Assembly (NCBI GenBank): GCA_017398555.1
Contig: JAFQFV010000036.1
Coordinates: forward strand, 82,148 to 146,147
Length of the DNA: 64,000 nucleotides
Source: Alistipes sp.
GTDB lineage: Bacteria > Bacteroidota > Bacteroidia > Bacteroidales > Rikenellaceae
Reading direction: 5' to 3'
Positions 49,868 to 59,303 of this stretch are shown one piece after another. Made by a program: the position numbers and the translations under genes. The notes below the pieces were generated by a model. That model was not told the origin of the DNA. It was given only the letters and a program-made list of their open reading frames with translations, and ran no database searches. Position 1 is the first letter of the stretch; every line of letters starts with the position of its first letter.

Positions 49868-51087
49868 TGGTGTTTGATGTAGAAAATATTCGTCGCGATT
49901 TCCCGCTACTTGAGCAGAGGGTCTATAACAGACCGCTCGTCTATCTTGATAGTGGTGCTACGGCGCAAAAACCGCTCTGTGTTATCGAGCGCGAGGCGGA
50001 GCTGTATAAGACGCTCAATGCCAATATCCACCGTGGCGTGCACCACCTCTCGGACCGTATGACGGCACTCTATGAGCAGGCGCGTGAAACGGTGCGAGCA
50101 TTTATCGGCGCAACAAAACGCGAGGAGATTATCTTTACATCGGGTGCTACGGCATCTATAAATCTTGTGGCATACAGCTTCTCGGAGCGCTTTGTAACAA
50201 GTGGCGACAATATCGTTGTAACACGTATCGAGCACCACTCCAATATCGTTCCGTGGCAGATGGTCGCAGAACGAAAGGGGGCTGAGTTGCGATTTATCGA
50301 GGCGGATGATTCGGGCGAACTGATGCTTGAAAATCTCGACCAAATCATCGACAGCCGCACAAAGATTGTAGCCGTCACACAAGCATCCAATACTCTTGGA
50401 ACCTGCCCCGATTTGAAGCGAATTATCGCCGCTGCACACGCTGTAGGGGCGGCTGTGCTGGTGGATGGCTGTCAGGGCGTTGTGCATGGTGGGGTAGATG
50501 TGACAGAGTTAGGCTGTGACTTCTACGCCTTTTCGGGTCATAAGCTCTATGCGCCGACAGGTATCGGCGTGCTCTATGGTCGCAGTGAACTGCTTGAGGC
50601 TATGCCTCCGTTTATGGCGGGTGGCGATATGGTCGATAAGGTGACATTTGCCAAGACTACCTTTGCTCCGCTGCCGCTTAAGTTCGAGGCGGGAACGGCT
50701 AACTTTATAGGTGCAGTTGCTCTTGCCGAGGCGATAGCCTACCTGCAACGTCTGCCGCAGGCAGAGGTGGCAGCACATGAGGCACATCTGCTTGCCTATG
50801 CGACAGAGAAACTCTCTGCTATAGAGGGACTTACAATATATGGCACAACTGCAAATAAGGCTCCTATTGTCAGCTTTAATGTTGCAGGATGTGACCACTA
50901 CGATATAGGAATGATTTTGGACAAAATGGGCATTGCCATCCGTACAGGTCACCACTGCGCACAACCGGTTATGGAGCGCTATGGAGTGAATGGTATGTGT
51001 CGTGCCTCTTTTGGTTTGTATAACAATACTGCCGATATTGATGCCTTAGTTAGCGGTGTCGAACGCGCAGTGAGAATGTTGAGATAG
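49867..51087 (+). CDS. sufS: Cysteine desulfurase SufS
   Basis: 406-residue PLP enzyme that provides persulfide sulfur to the SUF scaffold. YLDSGATAQKP, NIHRGVHHLSDRMT, VVTRIEHHSNIVPWQ, PLP-lysine in FSGHKLYAPTG (about 222-232) and active Cys in RTGHHCAQPVM (about 359-369). Class II (SufS/CsdA) type. No sufE or sufU is seen adjacent. Confidence 0.95.
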   Translation: MVFDVENIRRDFPLLEQRVYNRPLVYLDSGATAQKPLCVIEREAELYKTLNANIHRGVHHLSDRMTALYEQARETVRAFIGATKREEIIFTSGATASINLVAYSFSERFVTSGDNIVVTRIEHHSNIVPWQMVAERKGAELRFIEADDSGELMLENLDQIIDSRTKIVAVTQASNTLGTCPDLKRIIAAAHAVGAAVLVDGCQGVVHGGVDVTELGCDFYAFSGHKLYAPTGIGVLYGRSELLEAMPPFMAGGDMVDKVTFAKTTFAPLPLKFEAGTANFIGAVALAEAIAYLQRLPQAEVAAHEAHLLAYATEKLSAIEGLTIYGTTANKAPIVSFNVAGCDHYDIGMILDKMGIAIRTGHHCAQPVMERYGVNGMCRASFGLYNNTADIDALVSGVERAVRMLR

Positions 51088-51088
51088 T

Positions 51089-51775
51089 ATGTTTATAGTC
51101 CTTGAAGGTCTTGATGGCGCAGGAAAGAGCACACAAATTAAGTTGCTGCGTGAACTCTTTGCCTCTCGCGGTATAGAGAGCGAGTATGTTCACTTTCCAC
51201 GTTTTGACTCGCCCGTATTTGGCGAACTTATTGCCCGCTTTCTGCGCGGAGAACTCGGTAGTGTGGAGAGTGTAGATCCATATATCGTGGCTCTGCTCTT
51301 TGCCGGCGATAGAGCCGATATGGCACCACAAATTCGCGCTTGGCAGGCGGAGGGTAAGGTTGTTATTGTGGATAGATATGTCTATTCAAATATCGGCTAC
51401 CAGTGCGCAAAACTTGCCACAGAGGAGCAGCGAGCAAAGCTCAAGCAGTGGATTTTGGATACTGAGTATGGCTACTACAACATTCCGCGCCCCGACCTTT
51501 CGCTCTTTTTGGATGTTCCGTTCTCATTTACAGCCAAGTCGCTCACCGAGCAGCGCAGTGGCGATGATAGAGCCTATCTGAATGGCGAAAAGGATATTCA
51601 CGAGTCGTCACTCGACCTTCAGCAGATGGTGCGTAATGTATATCTCGAGGCTGCAAAGAGTGATGATGCTCTACAGGTCATCAACTGTAGTAATGCCGAG
51701 GGGGGTATGGATACTCCGCAGGGAATCTTCGCCCGAATAGCTGAGGTTGTAACTCCGTTGCTTAACAAGATGTAA
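51089..51775 (+). CDS. tmk: Thymidylate kinase
   Basis: Phosphorylates dTMP to dTDP. 228 residues, slightly longer than the E. coli enzyme. P-loop EGLDGAGKST (6-15), HFPRF, the DR motif in VDRYVYSNIGYQ (about 93-104) and a C-terminal extension. It starts 1 bp after the sufS stop, so dTMP kinase is the fifth gene of the suf transcript. Confidence 0.93.
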   Translation: MFIVLEGLDGAGKSTQIKLLRELFASRGIESEYVHFPRFDSPVFGELIARFLRGELGSVESVDPYIVALLFAGDRADMAPQIRAWQAEGKVVIVDRYVYSNIGYQCAKLATEEQRAKLKQWILDTEYGYYNIPRPDLSLFLDVPFSFTAKSLTEQRSGDDRAYLNGEKDIHESSLDLQQMVRNVYLEAAKSDDALQVINCSNAEGGMDTPQGIFARIAEVVTPLLNKM

Positions 51776-51785
51776 ACCCAACAAT

Positions 51786-52907
51786 ATGGCAGCTATCCCA
51801 TTAAGAAACCGTCGCTCATTCCGCCTCTTTACCCACTTTTGCCGTGTGCTTGTCGCCCTGACCTTTGTCTTCTCAGGCGCGGTAAAATCTATCGATCCGT
51901 GGGGTACGGCTCTGAGTGTGAATAACTACCTGGTATCGTATGGTCTTGAGGCCTTCAAGCCTATTGCGATGATATTCTCGATATGGCTCTGTGGTGCGGA
52001 GCTGATGATGGGATGTATGCTGCTCTTTAAGGTCAGAATACGTATGTGTTCGACCTTCGCAACTGCCTCGATGATAATATTTACCATCATCACCTTCCTC
52101 GGCGCAACCTTTATCCCTGTAGAGGATTGTGGTTGCTTTGGCGATGTTGTCAAGCTAACGCCGTGGCAGTCATTTATAAAGAATCTGATATTGCTGCCGC
52201 TGATTTTGGTGGTTTGGTGGCGCTATCGCCCTGATAGAATGTTTGCCTTCTCGCGCCTGGAGTTCGCTATGGCGGTATTCTTCTGTGTATTCAGTATGGG
52301 CGTGGGTACATATTGCTATATGCACCTGCCACCTGTCGATTTGCTGCCTTATAAAGAGGGTACAAATATCGCACAAGCTATGGATGAGGCGCGTAACCGC
52401 CAACAAGATAGTGAGGTGGTGCTGGTCTATCGTAATCGCCGTACAGGAAAGCTCAGAGAGTTCTCGATTGACGATAAGGCTTGGCATAATGAGAATCGCT
52501 GGGAGTGGGTCGATACCCGCGTGAGCGAGGATGTGACCGATAAGGTTGAACCGATGATTCTTGAGTTCTATATCGCCGATGATAGGGGAGAGGTGACAGA
52601 TAGCCTGCTCTCTATCAAGGGTAACCTCTATATGCTCTGCGTAACAAACCGCGCAAAGGTCTCTGCACGCTGTGAGGAGCGCCTCCGATCGGTGGTTGAG
52701 CAGGCCGCTGCGGAGAGTGCAGCCGTTATCTGCCTTACTCCGGAGCCTGTAACCCGCCCAACCTTCCATTCGTTTGCCGGCAGCGAGCAAGTCCGCTGTT
52801 ACAATATCGACTCCAAAACTATGAAGACGATGCTTCGCGCGAATACGGGGCTCGTGGTCCTCACTGACGGCATAATTACGCGTAAGGCTAATTGTCGCGA
52901 TATTTGA
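51786..52907 (+). CDS. DoxX/MauE-like membrane protein (BT_3928 family)
   Basis: 373 residues: four to five membrane segments in the first about 170 residues, then a soluble C-terminal domain. VFSGAVKSIDPWGTA and VEDCGCFGDVVKLTPWQSF (with a CxC redox motif) mark the DoxX/MauE-like group; the C-terminal part has a thioredoxin-like appearance without CxxC. Such proteins are widespread in Bacteroidetes near respiratory or redox genes. It starts 10 bp after tmk and ends the suf run, followed by two family-A palindromes. Confidence 0.78.
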   Translation: MAAIPLRNRRSFRLFTHFCRVLVALTFVFSGAVKSIDPWGTALSVNNYLVSYGLEAFKPIAMIFSIWLCGAELMMGCMLLFKVRIRMCSTFATASMIIFTIITFLGATFIPVEDCGCFGDVVKLTPWQSFIKNLILLPLILVVWWRYRPDRMFAFSRLEFAMAVFFCVFSMGVGTYCYMHLPPVDLLPYKEGTNIAQAMDEARNRQQDSEVVLVYRNRRTGKLREFSIDDKAWHNENRWEWVDTRVSEDVTDKVEPMILEFYIADDRGEVTDSLLSIKGNLYMLCVTNRAKVSARCEERLRSVVEQAAAESAAVICLTPEPVTRPTFHSFAGSEQVRCYNIDSKTMKTMLRANTGLVVLTDGIITRKANCRDI

Positions 52908-52920
52908 TTTTTATCGTGCA

Positions 52921-53041
52921 TTTGTCGTGATAGCATAGCATCTGCGGCACATCCCTCATAGTCCCGAATGGGAAATACAGAAGTATGTCCCATCCGTGTC
53001 TATTTCACGATGCACCACAGCTACTATACTCTGACAACAAA
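52921..53041. repeat. Intergenic palindrome, family A
   Basis: TTTGTCGTGATAGCATAGCA and CTATACTCTGACAACAAA ends; interior CATAGTCCCGAATGGGAAAT and TATGTCCCATCCGTGTC. It starts 13 nt after the preceding stop. Confidence 0.78.
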
Positions 53042-53043
53042 AA

Positions 53044-53167
53044 TTTGCCGTGATAGTGGCGCATTTACTTCCGCTAACGCGATATGTCAGCAATGGGCAG
53101 TACACCTTGTACAGCCCATCGCCTCCAATCGCGCCGAGCGTTGTAACTACACCACTCTGACGACAAA
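53044..53167. repeat. Intergenic palindrome, family A
   Basis: TTTGCCGTGATAGTGGCGCA and CACCACTCTGACGACAAA ends, with AGCAATGGGCAGTAC and GTACAGCCCATCGC inside, as at 3586. The left half is nearly the same as 63956-64000. Confidence 0.8.
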
Positions 53168-53170
53168 TGA

Positions 53171-53197
53171 GTGCACAGAACAAGCGTAGTGCAAATT
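53171..53197. repeat. GTGCACAGA box
   Basis: GTGCACAGAACAAGCGTAGT then GCAAATTT; a copy of the unit at 21089, here lacking the ACTC end. Confidence 0.5.
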
Positions 53198-53299
53198 TGA
53201 GGCACATCCCTTATATTCCCGAATGGGAAATACCCTTTAGTATGTCCCATCCGGGGATATTTCACGATGCACCATACCTGACGCACTCTGACATCAAAT
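53198..53299. repeat. Family-A palindrome lacking its left end
   Basis: Interior GGCACATCCCTTATATTCCC, GAATGGGAAATAC, GTATGTCCCATCCGGGGATA and the right end CTCTGACATCAAA; the TTTGTTGTGA-type left end is missing, replaced by the box at 53171. Confidence 0.65.
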
Positions 53300-53301
53300 A
53301 T

Positions 53302-53329
53302 GTGCAAAGAGGTAGCGGTGTGCAAACTC
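53302..53329. repeat. GTGCACAGA-like box
   Basis: GTGCAAAGAGGTAGCGGTGT then GCAAACTC. Confidence 0.5.
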
Positions 53330-53382
53330 TTGCCAAACTTCTCATCCACTTGCGGATACCTCTGTAAGGTAACAGCCAACAA

Positions 53383-53787
53383 CTAATACCCCTCTGTTTC
53401 TATGCTTACAATCGACACCTCGTGCGATAGGGGAGCTATGCGGCGGAGCATCTGCAGGGTGCCACAATACTTTTCGGTCGTTAGATTGACCGCTCTGCCG
53501 ATTTTGCTCTGCTCGGAGAGCGTGCTGCACTCTATACGGTAGAGAATGTTAAATGAACGGTAGATGCTTTTTGCCATAACCTGCTCTGTGTCAAGCACTC
53601 CCGACATCTCTATCTCTGCACTCTTTGGAACGATATGCTCCTTGTCAAGTATCCCTTTCATCGTTATCGAGGCACACATCGCCGTAGCATATAGTATCAA
53701 CTCTTTGGGGTTCATCTCCTCCACCTTCTTATTTACGGAGTGAAACTCCCCATCCTTTCCCATTTCAATAGTAATCTTTACTCTCAT
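53383..53787 (-). CDS. OsmC/Ohr-family protein
   Basis: 134 residues. The two redox cysteines are C38 (ATAMCASITM) and C108 (TEKYCGTLQML), in the positions used by OsmC/Ohr thiol peroxidases to reduce organic hydroperoxides. N-terminal VKITIEMGKDGEFHSVNKK and NPKELILYATA fit the OsmC fold. Separate gene, convergent with the repeat cluster. A near-match -7 box (TACTATTTG) lies about 45 nt upstream. Confidence 0.85.
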   Translation of the reverse strand: MRVKITIEMGKDGEFHSVNKKVEEMNPKELILYATAMCASITMKGILDKEHIVPKSAEIEMSGVLDTEQVMAKSIYRSFNILYRIECSTLSEQSKIGRAVNLTTEKYCGTLQMLRRIAPLSHEVSIVSIETEGY

Positions 53788-53993
53788 AGCTCAATATTTT
53801 TGATAGTTTTTACCCTTCCACAGAGCAAATAGTATTCCAAAAAATCGAACTTCTACAATTATATCAGTCCGAGTATCGTTTATATCTGGAATAAACAGAA
53901 TATCAACTACTCTTCTTACTCTTTTTTTGTGGCTGATTTTGTCGGGTTGGTTGATTTTCCGTAGGAAAATTAGGAAGTCTTGTTCATAATTGC

Positions 53994-54001
53994 TATTTTT
54001 G
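53994..54001 (+). promoter_or_regulatory. Promoter -7 box of the large TPR gene
   Basis: TATTTTTG, 27 nt before the ATG at 54029. The divergent gap 53788-53993 holds only a small ATTTTCC/GGAAAAT hairpin near 53955. Confidence 0.45.
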
Positions 54002-54028
54002 CACAGATTGTATGTATATCTTTAGTGT

Positions 54029-57025
54029 ATGTATATGTTTAGAAGAACGACAATAGTGGCTGCGTTGCTCCTCGCGCTTGCGTGGGGTAGTGTTGCGGCG
54101 GACAATAGAGAGAATGAGCAGGTGTTGCTCGATAGAGCAAAGAGTCTGCTTGAGCACGGCAGGGCGGCCGATGCTCGTCACGAGTATATGCGTCTGAAGG
54201 AGATTACTCCGTCGGATAATATTGATGTTTTGCAGCAGGTGGAGTATGGCCTGACCGTATGTGCGGTGCGTCTTGATGACAACATTGCCGAGCAGCGAAT
54301 GAAGAGTTTTTTGACCCACTATCCCGGCTCGGTGCATGCGACAGATGTCCGTTTTCTGTTGGCGATGCACTACTGCGAGACAGAGCAGTGGGCTGCGGCA
54401 AAGGCTGAGTTTGAGAGTGTGCCGTACAAGTCGCTCACAACAGCTGACCGCGAGCGTTATGACGTGAGAATGGGTTACATATGCTTCCTTGAGGGTGACT
54501 ATAGCAATGCGCTGACACACTTCAACCGCGTACCTGCGGGTGGCGTCTCTTATGAGCACGCGCTCTACTATATCTCATATATAAACTACTCGCGTGGCGA
54601 TATTGAGAAGGCTTACAAGGGCTTTGTATCGCTCAAAAATAGCGAGATTTATTCGGGCCTTATTCCGTTCTATCTGCTTCAGCTTGAGTTTGATAGAGAG
54701 AACTATAAGTATGTTGTCGATAACTGCGATGCGCTGCTTGCCAAGTCTGCCGATACCGAGCGTAACTCGGTTCTTCGTCTGGCTGCCGAGGCGTGGTTCC
54801 GCCTTGATGGTTACGGTAAGGCGTTGCAGTATATTACAGCCTATGCAAAGAGCGTAGAGGACAAGATGAGCCGTGAGGATAACTACCTGCTCGGCTACAC
54901 TACATACCGCACGGCCGACTATGCCGGTGCTGTGGCGCCACTGAAGGCTGTATGTACAGGTACAGATAATCTTGCACAGAACGCCTCTTACCACCTTGCC
55001 GACTGCTATGTTCGTCTGGGGGATAAGAAGAATGCAATTCACGCCTTTGCGCTTGCTGCGGATGAGCGTTTTAATAACGATATCTCGGAGGATGCACTCT
55101 TCAACTATGGAAAGCTCCTCTTTGAGACGGGCGGCGGACTGTTTAATGAGTCAATAAATGTTCTGACTCGTTACATCACCCGCTATCCCGACACAGAGCG
55201 TGCTCCGGAGGCGAAGGAGTTGCTTATTGCGGCATATTACAACTCGCGTGACTATGATATGGCCTATGATGCTATTCGTGCCTTCCCAAATCCTGACGGC
55301 AGTATGAAGACCGCGTTGCAGAAGATTGCCTACTATAAGGGTATCGAGGCTTTTGAGGTTGGCGACTATGTCAAGGCAAAGAGTTCGCTGGAGGAGTCAA
55401 TGGCTGTTGGCGTGAGTCCGAAGTATAACGCACTGTGTGCCTTCTGGTTGGGTGAAATTGCCTATCAGAATGGAGATATGTCACAGGCTGTAAAGCAGTA
55501 TAACTTCTACCTCAAGCGTGCACCTCGCAATGCGAATGAGTATAAAATGGCACTCTACAATCTGGGCTATGCAAATATCGCTTTGGAGGATATTGCTGCT
55601 GCACAGAAGGCTTTAGAGGGCTTTATATGGCTCTATAAGGAGCGTGACGAGTATCGCGCAGATGGTTATAATCGTCTGGCGGATGTGCACTTTTTGCAGA
55701 AGAACTATGACTCGGCTGTAAAGAACTATGAAGGTGCTGTGGCTCTTGGAACGGAGCAGAGTCACTACGCTCGTTATCGTCGCGCACTCTCGTTGGGACT
55801 TATGGGTAAGAAGAGCCCGAAAATTGAGGCTTTGAAGGGCATCATCTCCGAGAAGCAGGGCGATTATGTCGATGACGCATCGTATGAGTTGGGTAGAACT
55901 TACCTCCATTCAGGTAGCTATAGTGAGGGTGCAAAGGTGCTTGAGACGCTTGTTGCCGACTATCCGTCATCGCCGTATGTTACGGCAGCGATGCTCGACT
56001 TGGGACTTACATACTTCAACCTCGGCGACTCGGCTCGCTCGCTGAAGAGCTATGATGCCGTTATCTCGGCAGCACCGCAGTCGCAGGCGGCTAAGGATGC
56101 GATGAACAGCGTGCGCGAGATTTATGTCTCAAAGGGTGATGTGTCGTCATATTTCGCCTATGCAGAGCGCACGGGTGTTGAGTGTGACTTGAGCGCACTT
56201 ACTCGTGACTCGCTCAGCTATCGTGCCGCCGAGCAGATATATCTTGCCGGTAGAACAGATGAGTCTATTGCCCACTTTGAGAACTATATCGCCTCAAATC
56301 CAAAGGGTTACTATATTGATGATGCCCTCTTCTGTCTTAGTGACAGCTACCTGAAGTGCGACTCTCTCGACCGCGCGTTGGAGAGTATGAAGCTGCTATC
56401 CGATCGTCCGAAGAGTCGCTATACAGTGCCTGTGTTGGAGAAGCTCGCACAGGTTACTTCGGAGCATAAGATGTACACCGAGGCCTCATCGGCTTATCGT
56501 CGCCTCTATGATTTGTTGGAGGATGCAGAGGCGCGTCGTAAGGTGGCAAAGGGCTATGTTGAGAGTACAATTCTCGATGATGAGAGTGCACTGATACTCG
56601 CTATGGCAGCTGACGTCGATAAGATGGAGGATATTGACCAATCGGTACTTCGCAAGGCGCACTTCAGTAAGGCAAAGGTGCTCGTTACACAAAATAGTAC
56701 AGCAGAGGCGCTCGATATATTTAGAACCCTTAGTGCCGACAAGGGCGATGCTGTGGGTGCAGAGTCCGCATATCGTATTATCTGCCACCACTTTGAGTTG
56801 GGTGAGTATGATAAGGCCGAGGCGCTTGTCTATGAGTTTGCCGATAGCCGCTCTCCACAGAGTTACTTCCTCGGCAAGGCATTTATCGTGTTGGGTGATA
56901 TTTATGCATCAAAGAGTGATATATTCCAGGCCCGTGCAACATACCAGAGCATTGTTGATGGTTATACCCCTGTAGATGACGGAGTGGTTGATGAGGCGAA
57001 GAAGAGAATTGAAAAATTGCAGTAG
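54029..57025 (+). CDS. Large exported tetratricopeptide-repeat protein
   Basis: 998 residues with a signal peptide (about 1-24, ending VAA-D); starting at the second Met (54035) is possible. The mature protein is a continuous TPR solenoid, for example ADARHEYMRLKEITPSDN, GDYSNALTHFNRVPAGGVSY, GDMSQAVKQYNFYLKRAPRN, GSYSEGAKVLETLVADYPSS and TDESIAHFENYIASNPKGYY, many resembling the YbgF/BamD type of repeat. No enzymatic domain. It is followed after 1 bp by an outer-membrane barrel gene, so it likely works with that barrel in the envelope. Confidence 0.82.
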   Translation: MYMFRRTTIVAALLLALAWGSVAADNRENEQVLLDRAKSLLEHGRAADARHEYMRLKEITPSDNIDVLQQVEYGLTVCAVRLDDNIAEQRMKSFLTHYPGSVHATDVRFLLAMHYCETEQWAAAKAEFESVPYKSLTTADRERYDVRMGYICFLEGDYSNALTHFNRVPAGGVSYEHALYYISYINYSRGDIEKAYKGFVSLKNSEIYSGLIPFYLLQLEFDRENYKYVVDNCDALLAKSADTERNSVLRLAAEAWFRLDGYGKALQYITAYAKSVEDKMSREDNYLLGYTTYRTADYAGAVAPLKAVCTGTDNLAQNASYHLADCYVRLGDKKNAIHAFALAADERFNNDISEDALFNYGKLLFETGGGLFNESINVLTRYITRYPDTERAPEAKELLIAAYYNSRDYDMAYDAIRAFPNPDGSMKTALQKIAYYKGIEAFEVGDYVKAKSSLEESMAVGVSPKYNALCAFWLGEIAYQNGDMSQAVKQYNFYLKRAPRNANEYKMALYNLGYANIALEDIAAAQKALEGFIWLYKERDEYRADGYNRLADVHFLQKNYDSAVKNYEGAVALGTEQSHYARYRRALSLGLMGKKSPKIEALKGIISEKQGDYVDDASYELGRTYLHSGSYSEGAKVLETLVADYPSSPYVTAAMLDLGLTYFNLGDSARSLKSYDAVISAAPQSQAAKDAMNSVREIYVSKGDVSSYFAYAERTGVECDLSALTRDSLSYRAAEQIYLAGRTDESIAHFENYIASNPKGYYIDDALFCLSDSYLKCDSLDRALESMKLLSDRPKSRYTVPVLEKLAQVTSEHKMYTEASSAYRRLYDLLEDAEARRKVAKGYVESTILDDESALILAMAADVDKMEDIDQSVLRKAHFSKAKVLVTQNSTAEALDIFRTLSADKGDAVGAESAYRIICHHFELGEYDKAEALVYEFADSRSPQSYFLGKAFIVLGDIYASKSDIFQARATYQSIVDGYTPVDDGVVDEAKKRIEKLQ

Positions 57026-57026
57026 T

Positions 57027-58739
57027 ATGAAGAGATTTATATTGACAATATCGGCCCTGTTTGTCGCCCTTTCTGCGGCGGCACAGGTTACAAGAGAGGT
57101 GGAGGTTGTAAAGGAGTATATTCCAAAGCTGCCACCTGCTCGCAAACTCGATATGGCGACAGATAAGCAGGATACGGTAAATATCCGTCCGGAGATTGAC
57201 TATACAATCACCCCGAACTCCTTTGCCTCGGCACTGACAACAAGTAAGGTGCGCCCGGCAACGATAACATATTGGGATTTTGACAAGCGCTACCCATTCT
57301 ACCTCAAGGCGGGTGTGGGCTATCCGCTTGCAACCGAGCTTGATGTCTATGCCTCGACAAATCGTGCCGATGTGGGCTACTTGAGCGGTTATGTAAACCA
57401 TCGTGGTCGCTTCTCTAATATCAAAGATAGTTATACGCTTGGTGGTCAGAGCTTTAGCTACAATAACGATTCGCGATATATGGATAACCGTATCGGCTTT
57501 AATGGCGGTAAATATATCGGTCGTTATACATTTGATGGCGACATCTATTACCAATCTAACCTCTTCCACCGTTACGCTCAGCAGATAGCCGAGGAGCAGA
57601 CAACACCGGAGGTTAATTACGAAAATATCGCAGCAACGCTCAAGTTTGGCGACTCATTCTCCGATATGTCGAAGGTGAACTTTTCTGTCTATGCCACAGC
57701 AGACTACTATAACGATAAGTCAAATCAGCTTGTTGATGACCGTAAGTTGCAGCAGTTTAGTACGGCTGTGGGTGCTACCGTTGGTAGAGATATAGCCACC
57801 CGCACGCAGCTTATGCTTACGCTGAAGTATAATGGCTATTATGGATTTAAGTCGCTCGACAGCTACTCGGATAATATCATCTCGGCAACGGCTATGGTAA
57901 ATTTCCATACCAAGAAGAAGCTGGATGTAAGAGCGGGCTTGACCTATAGCTATGACCACTTGAAGAGTGTTGAGAAGAGCCATAAGCACCACCTCTTCCC
58001 ACACCTCTATTTGGGGGCTAACCTCTTCGATAACGGCTCTTTTGTGCCATATATTGAGGTAAATGGCGAGTTGAAAAATAACTCATACCAGCAGTTGCAG
58101 AGCATCAATCCGTATGTGATATATGCGGCAGAGAGCATTGCCGGTACACCAAATACCTACAGCTATAATTTTCGTATCGGTTTTGCGGGTAATGTGTTGA
58201 AAAATCGCCTCTCTTATCGTCTCTATGGAGATGCAGCTATTGTAAGGAACGCACTCTATTGGTACGCTCCACAGCCTGCATACTTTGCGGCAGAGGTTGG
58301 TAACCATACTGTCTGGTCAATTAATGCGGCGGTGGAGTATAAACCACTCTCGGTGCTCTACTTCTCTCTAAAGGCGAAGGCTATGGCCTATAGCCAGAGC
58401 AAGGATCTCTATTTGGCAAACCACAGACCATCTTTCGAGGGTGAGTTTAATGCACGCTACACACACCGTAAGTTCGCAGTCGGTGCTTCGGCTCACCTTG
58501 TGGGTAAGACCAATTGGTCAGTGCTTCAGACGCCTGATGCAGAGCAGATTGCAGATAGATTTACAACGGTCAGCTATCCTGCTTATGTCGATTTGTCGTT
58601 AGTCTTCGATTGGTTTGTCGGCAAACGCTGCACACTCTACGTTGAGGGTCGCAATTTGGCAAATGCCAAGATATACCATTGGGCACTCTATAAGGAGTAT
58701 GGAATTGGTGCTTTGGCGGGTGTTAAAGTTCAGTTTTAA
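57027..58739 (+). CDS. Outer-membrane beta-barrel protein (TonB-receptor-like)
   Basis: 570 residues with a signal peptide (about 1-20, ending AAAQ), fixing the ATG at 57027. The sequence is rich in alternating aromatic strands (YPFYLKAGVGYPLATELDVY, FSVYATADYYNDKS, RYTHRKFAVGASAHLVG) and ends in a terminal Phe (GVKVQF), the usual outer-membrane insertion signal. There is no plug domain of normal size, so it is a TonB-receptor-like barrel rather than a full transporter. Position behind the TPR protein gene and 1-bp overlap with the next gene suggest a three-gene operon. Confidence 0.78.
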   Translation: MKRFILTISALFVALSAAAQVTREVEVVKEYIPKLPPARKLDMATDKQDTVNIRPEIDYTITPNSFASALTTSKVRPATITYWDFDKRYPFYLKAGVGYPLATELDVYASTNRADVGYLSGYVNHRGRFSNIKDSYTLGGQSFSYNNDSRYMDNRIGFNGGKYIGRYTFDGDIYYQSNLFHRYAQQIAEEQTTPEVNYENIAATLKFGDSFSDMSKVNFSVYATADYYNDKSNQLVDDRKLQQFSTAVGATVGRDIATRTQLMLTLKYNGYYGFKSLDSYSDNIISATAMVNFHTKKKLDVRAGLTYSYDHLKSVEKSHKHHLFPHLYLGANLFDNGSFVPYIEVNGELKNNSYQQLQSINPYVIYAAESIAGTPNTYSYNFRIGFAGNVLKNRLSYRLYGDAAIVRNALYWYAPQPAYFAAEVGNHTVWSINAAVEYKPLSVLYFSLKAKAMAYSQSKDLYLANHRPSFEGEFNARYTHRKFAVGASAHLVGKTNWSVLQTPDAEQIADRFTTVSYPAYVDLSLVFDWFVGKRCTLYVEGRNLANAKIYHWALYKEYGIGALAGVKVQF

Positions 58740-59245
58740 TGGCAAGAGAGGTAGTACATACGCTTCCTTATCGTTGGAGTAAGATTGTCTGGATAATCAC
58801 CTTCAGCTTCTTTATTGTGGCTGTGGCGGTTATCGGGCTGATGATTGCAACGATTGTTCAGGGGGGTGTTGTTGGCGGTATTATCGGTTTGATTATCGCT
58901 CTGCCGATATTTATCGCTATAGCTGCCTATTGTGAGGGCTATTCGCCGCAACGATTAGAGGTGTCAGAGTCGCAGATAACGATTTTGCGCCGTTATAATA
59001 GTGTTACCATTCTCCGTTCGACCATTCTTGCTATTGAGCCTTTGAGTGCCAAAGATATGCGTTGGACTGCCAATTTGGGTGGCTGCGGAGGCCTGTTTGG
59101 CTACTTCGGAAGGTTTTCAAACAGACGTTTGGGGGAGTTTACGATGTATGCAACGGCGATGGATAACCTCTATCTGATAACGACAGCAGATGGTAAAAAG
59201 TGGGTTATTAACTGCTCTGAACCCGATTTATTGCAAAAAAAGTAG
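58739..59245 (+). CDS. Membrane-anchored PH-like domain protein
   Basis: 168 residues: two membrane segments (about 17-36 and 41-61, Gly/Ile-rich) followed by a small beta-rich domain (QRLEVSESQITILRRYNSVTI, LGEFTMYATAMDNLYLITTADGKKWVINC) that reads as a bacterial PH-like (bPH) domain. Function unknown. The start overlaps the previous stop (TAATG), so it is co-translated with the barrel protein. Confidence 0.62.
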   Translation: MAREVVHTLPYRWSKIVWIITFSFFIVAVAVIGLMIATIVQGGVVGGIIGLIIALPIFIAIAAYCEGYSPQRLEVSESQITILRRYNSVTILRSTILAIEPLSAKDMRWTANLGGCGGLFGYFGRFSNRRLGEFTMYATAMDNLYLITTADGKKWVINCSEPDLLQKK

Positions 59246-59253
59246 ATATAACA

Positions 59254-59283
59254 TTGACTTTTTTGAATAGTTTTATAACTTTG
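59254..59283 (+). promoter_or_regulatory. panC promoter
   Basis: TTGAC (59254-59258), 19 nt after TTG the box TAACTTTG (59276-59283); ATG at 59304. Confidence 0.78.
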
Positions 59284-59303
59284 TGATATAAATATTTGAA
59301 GAG

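Noticed and set aside
53788-54028. Small gene or RNA in the osmC-TPR divergent gap
   Set aside because: Only a weak small hairpin and a -7 box were found; no open frame with a plausible start or stable fold.
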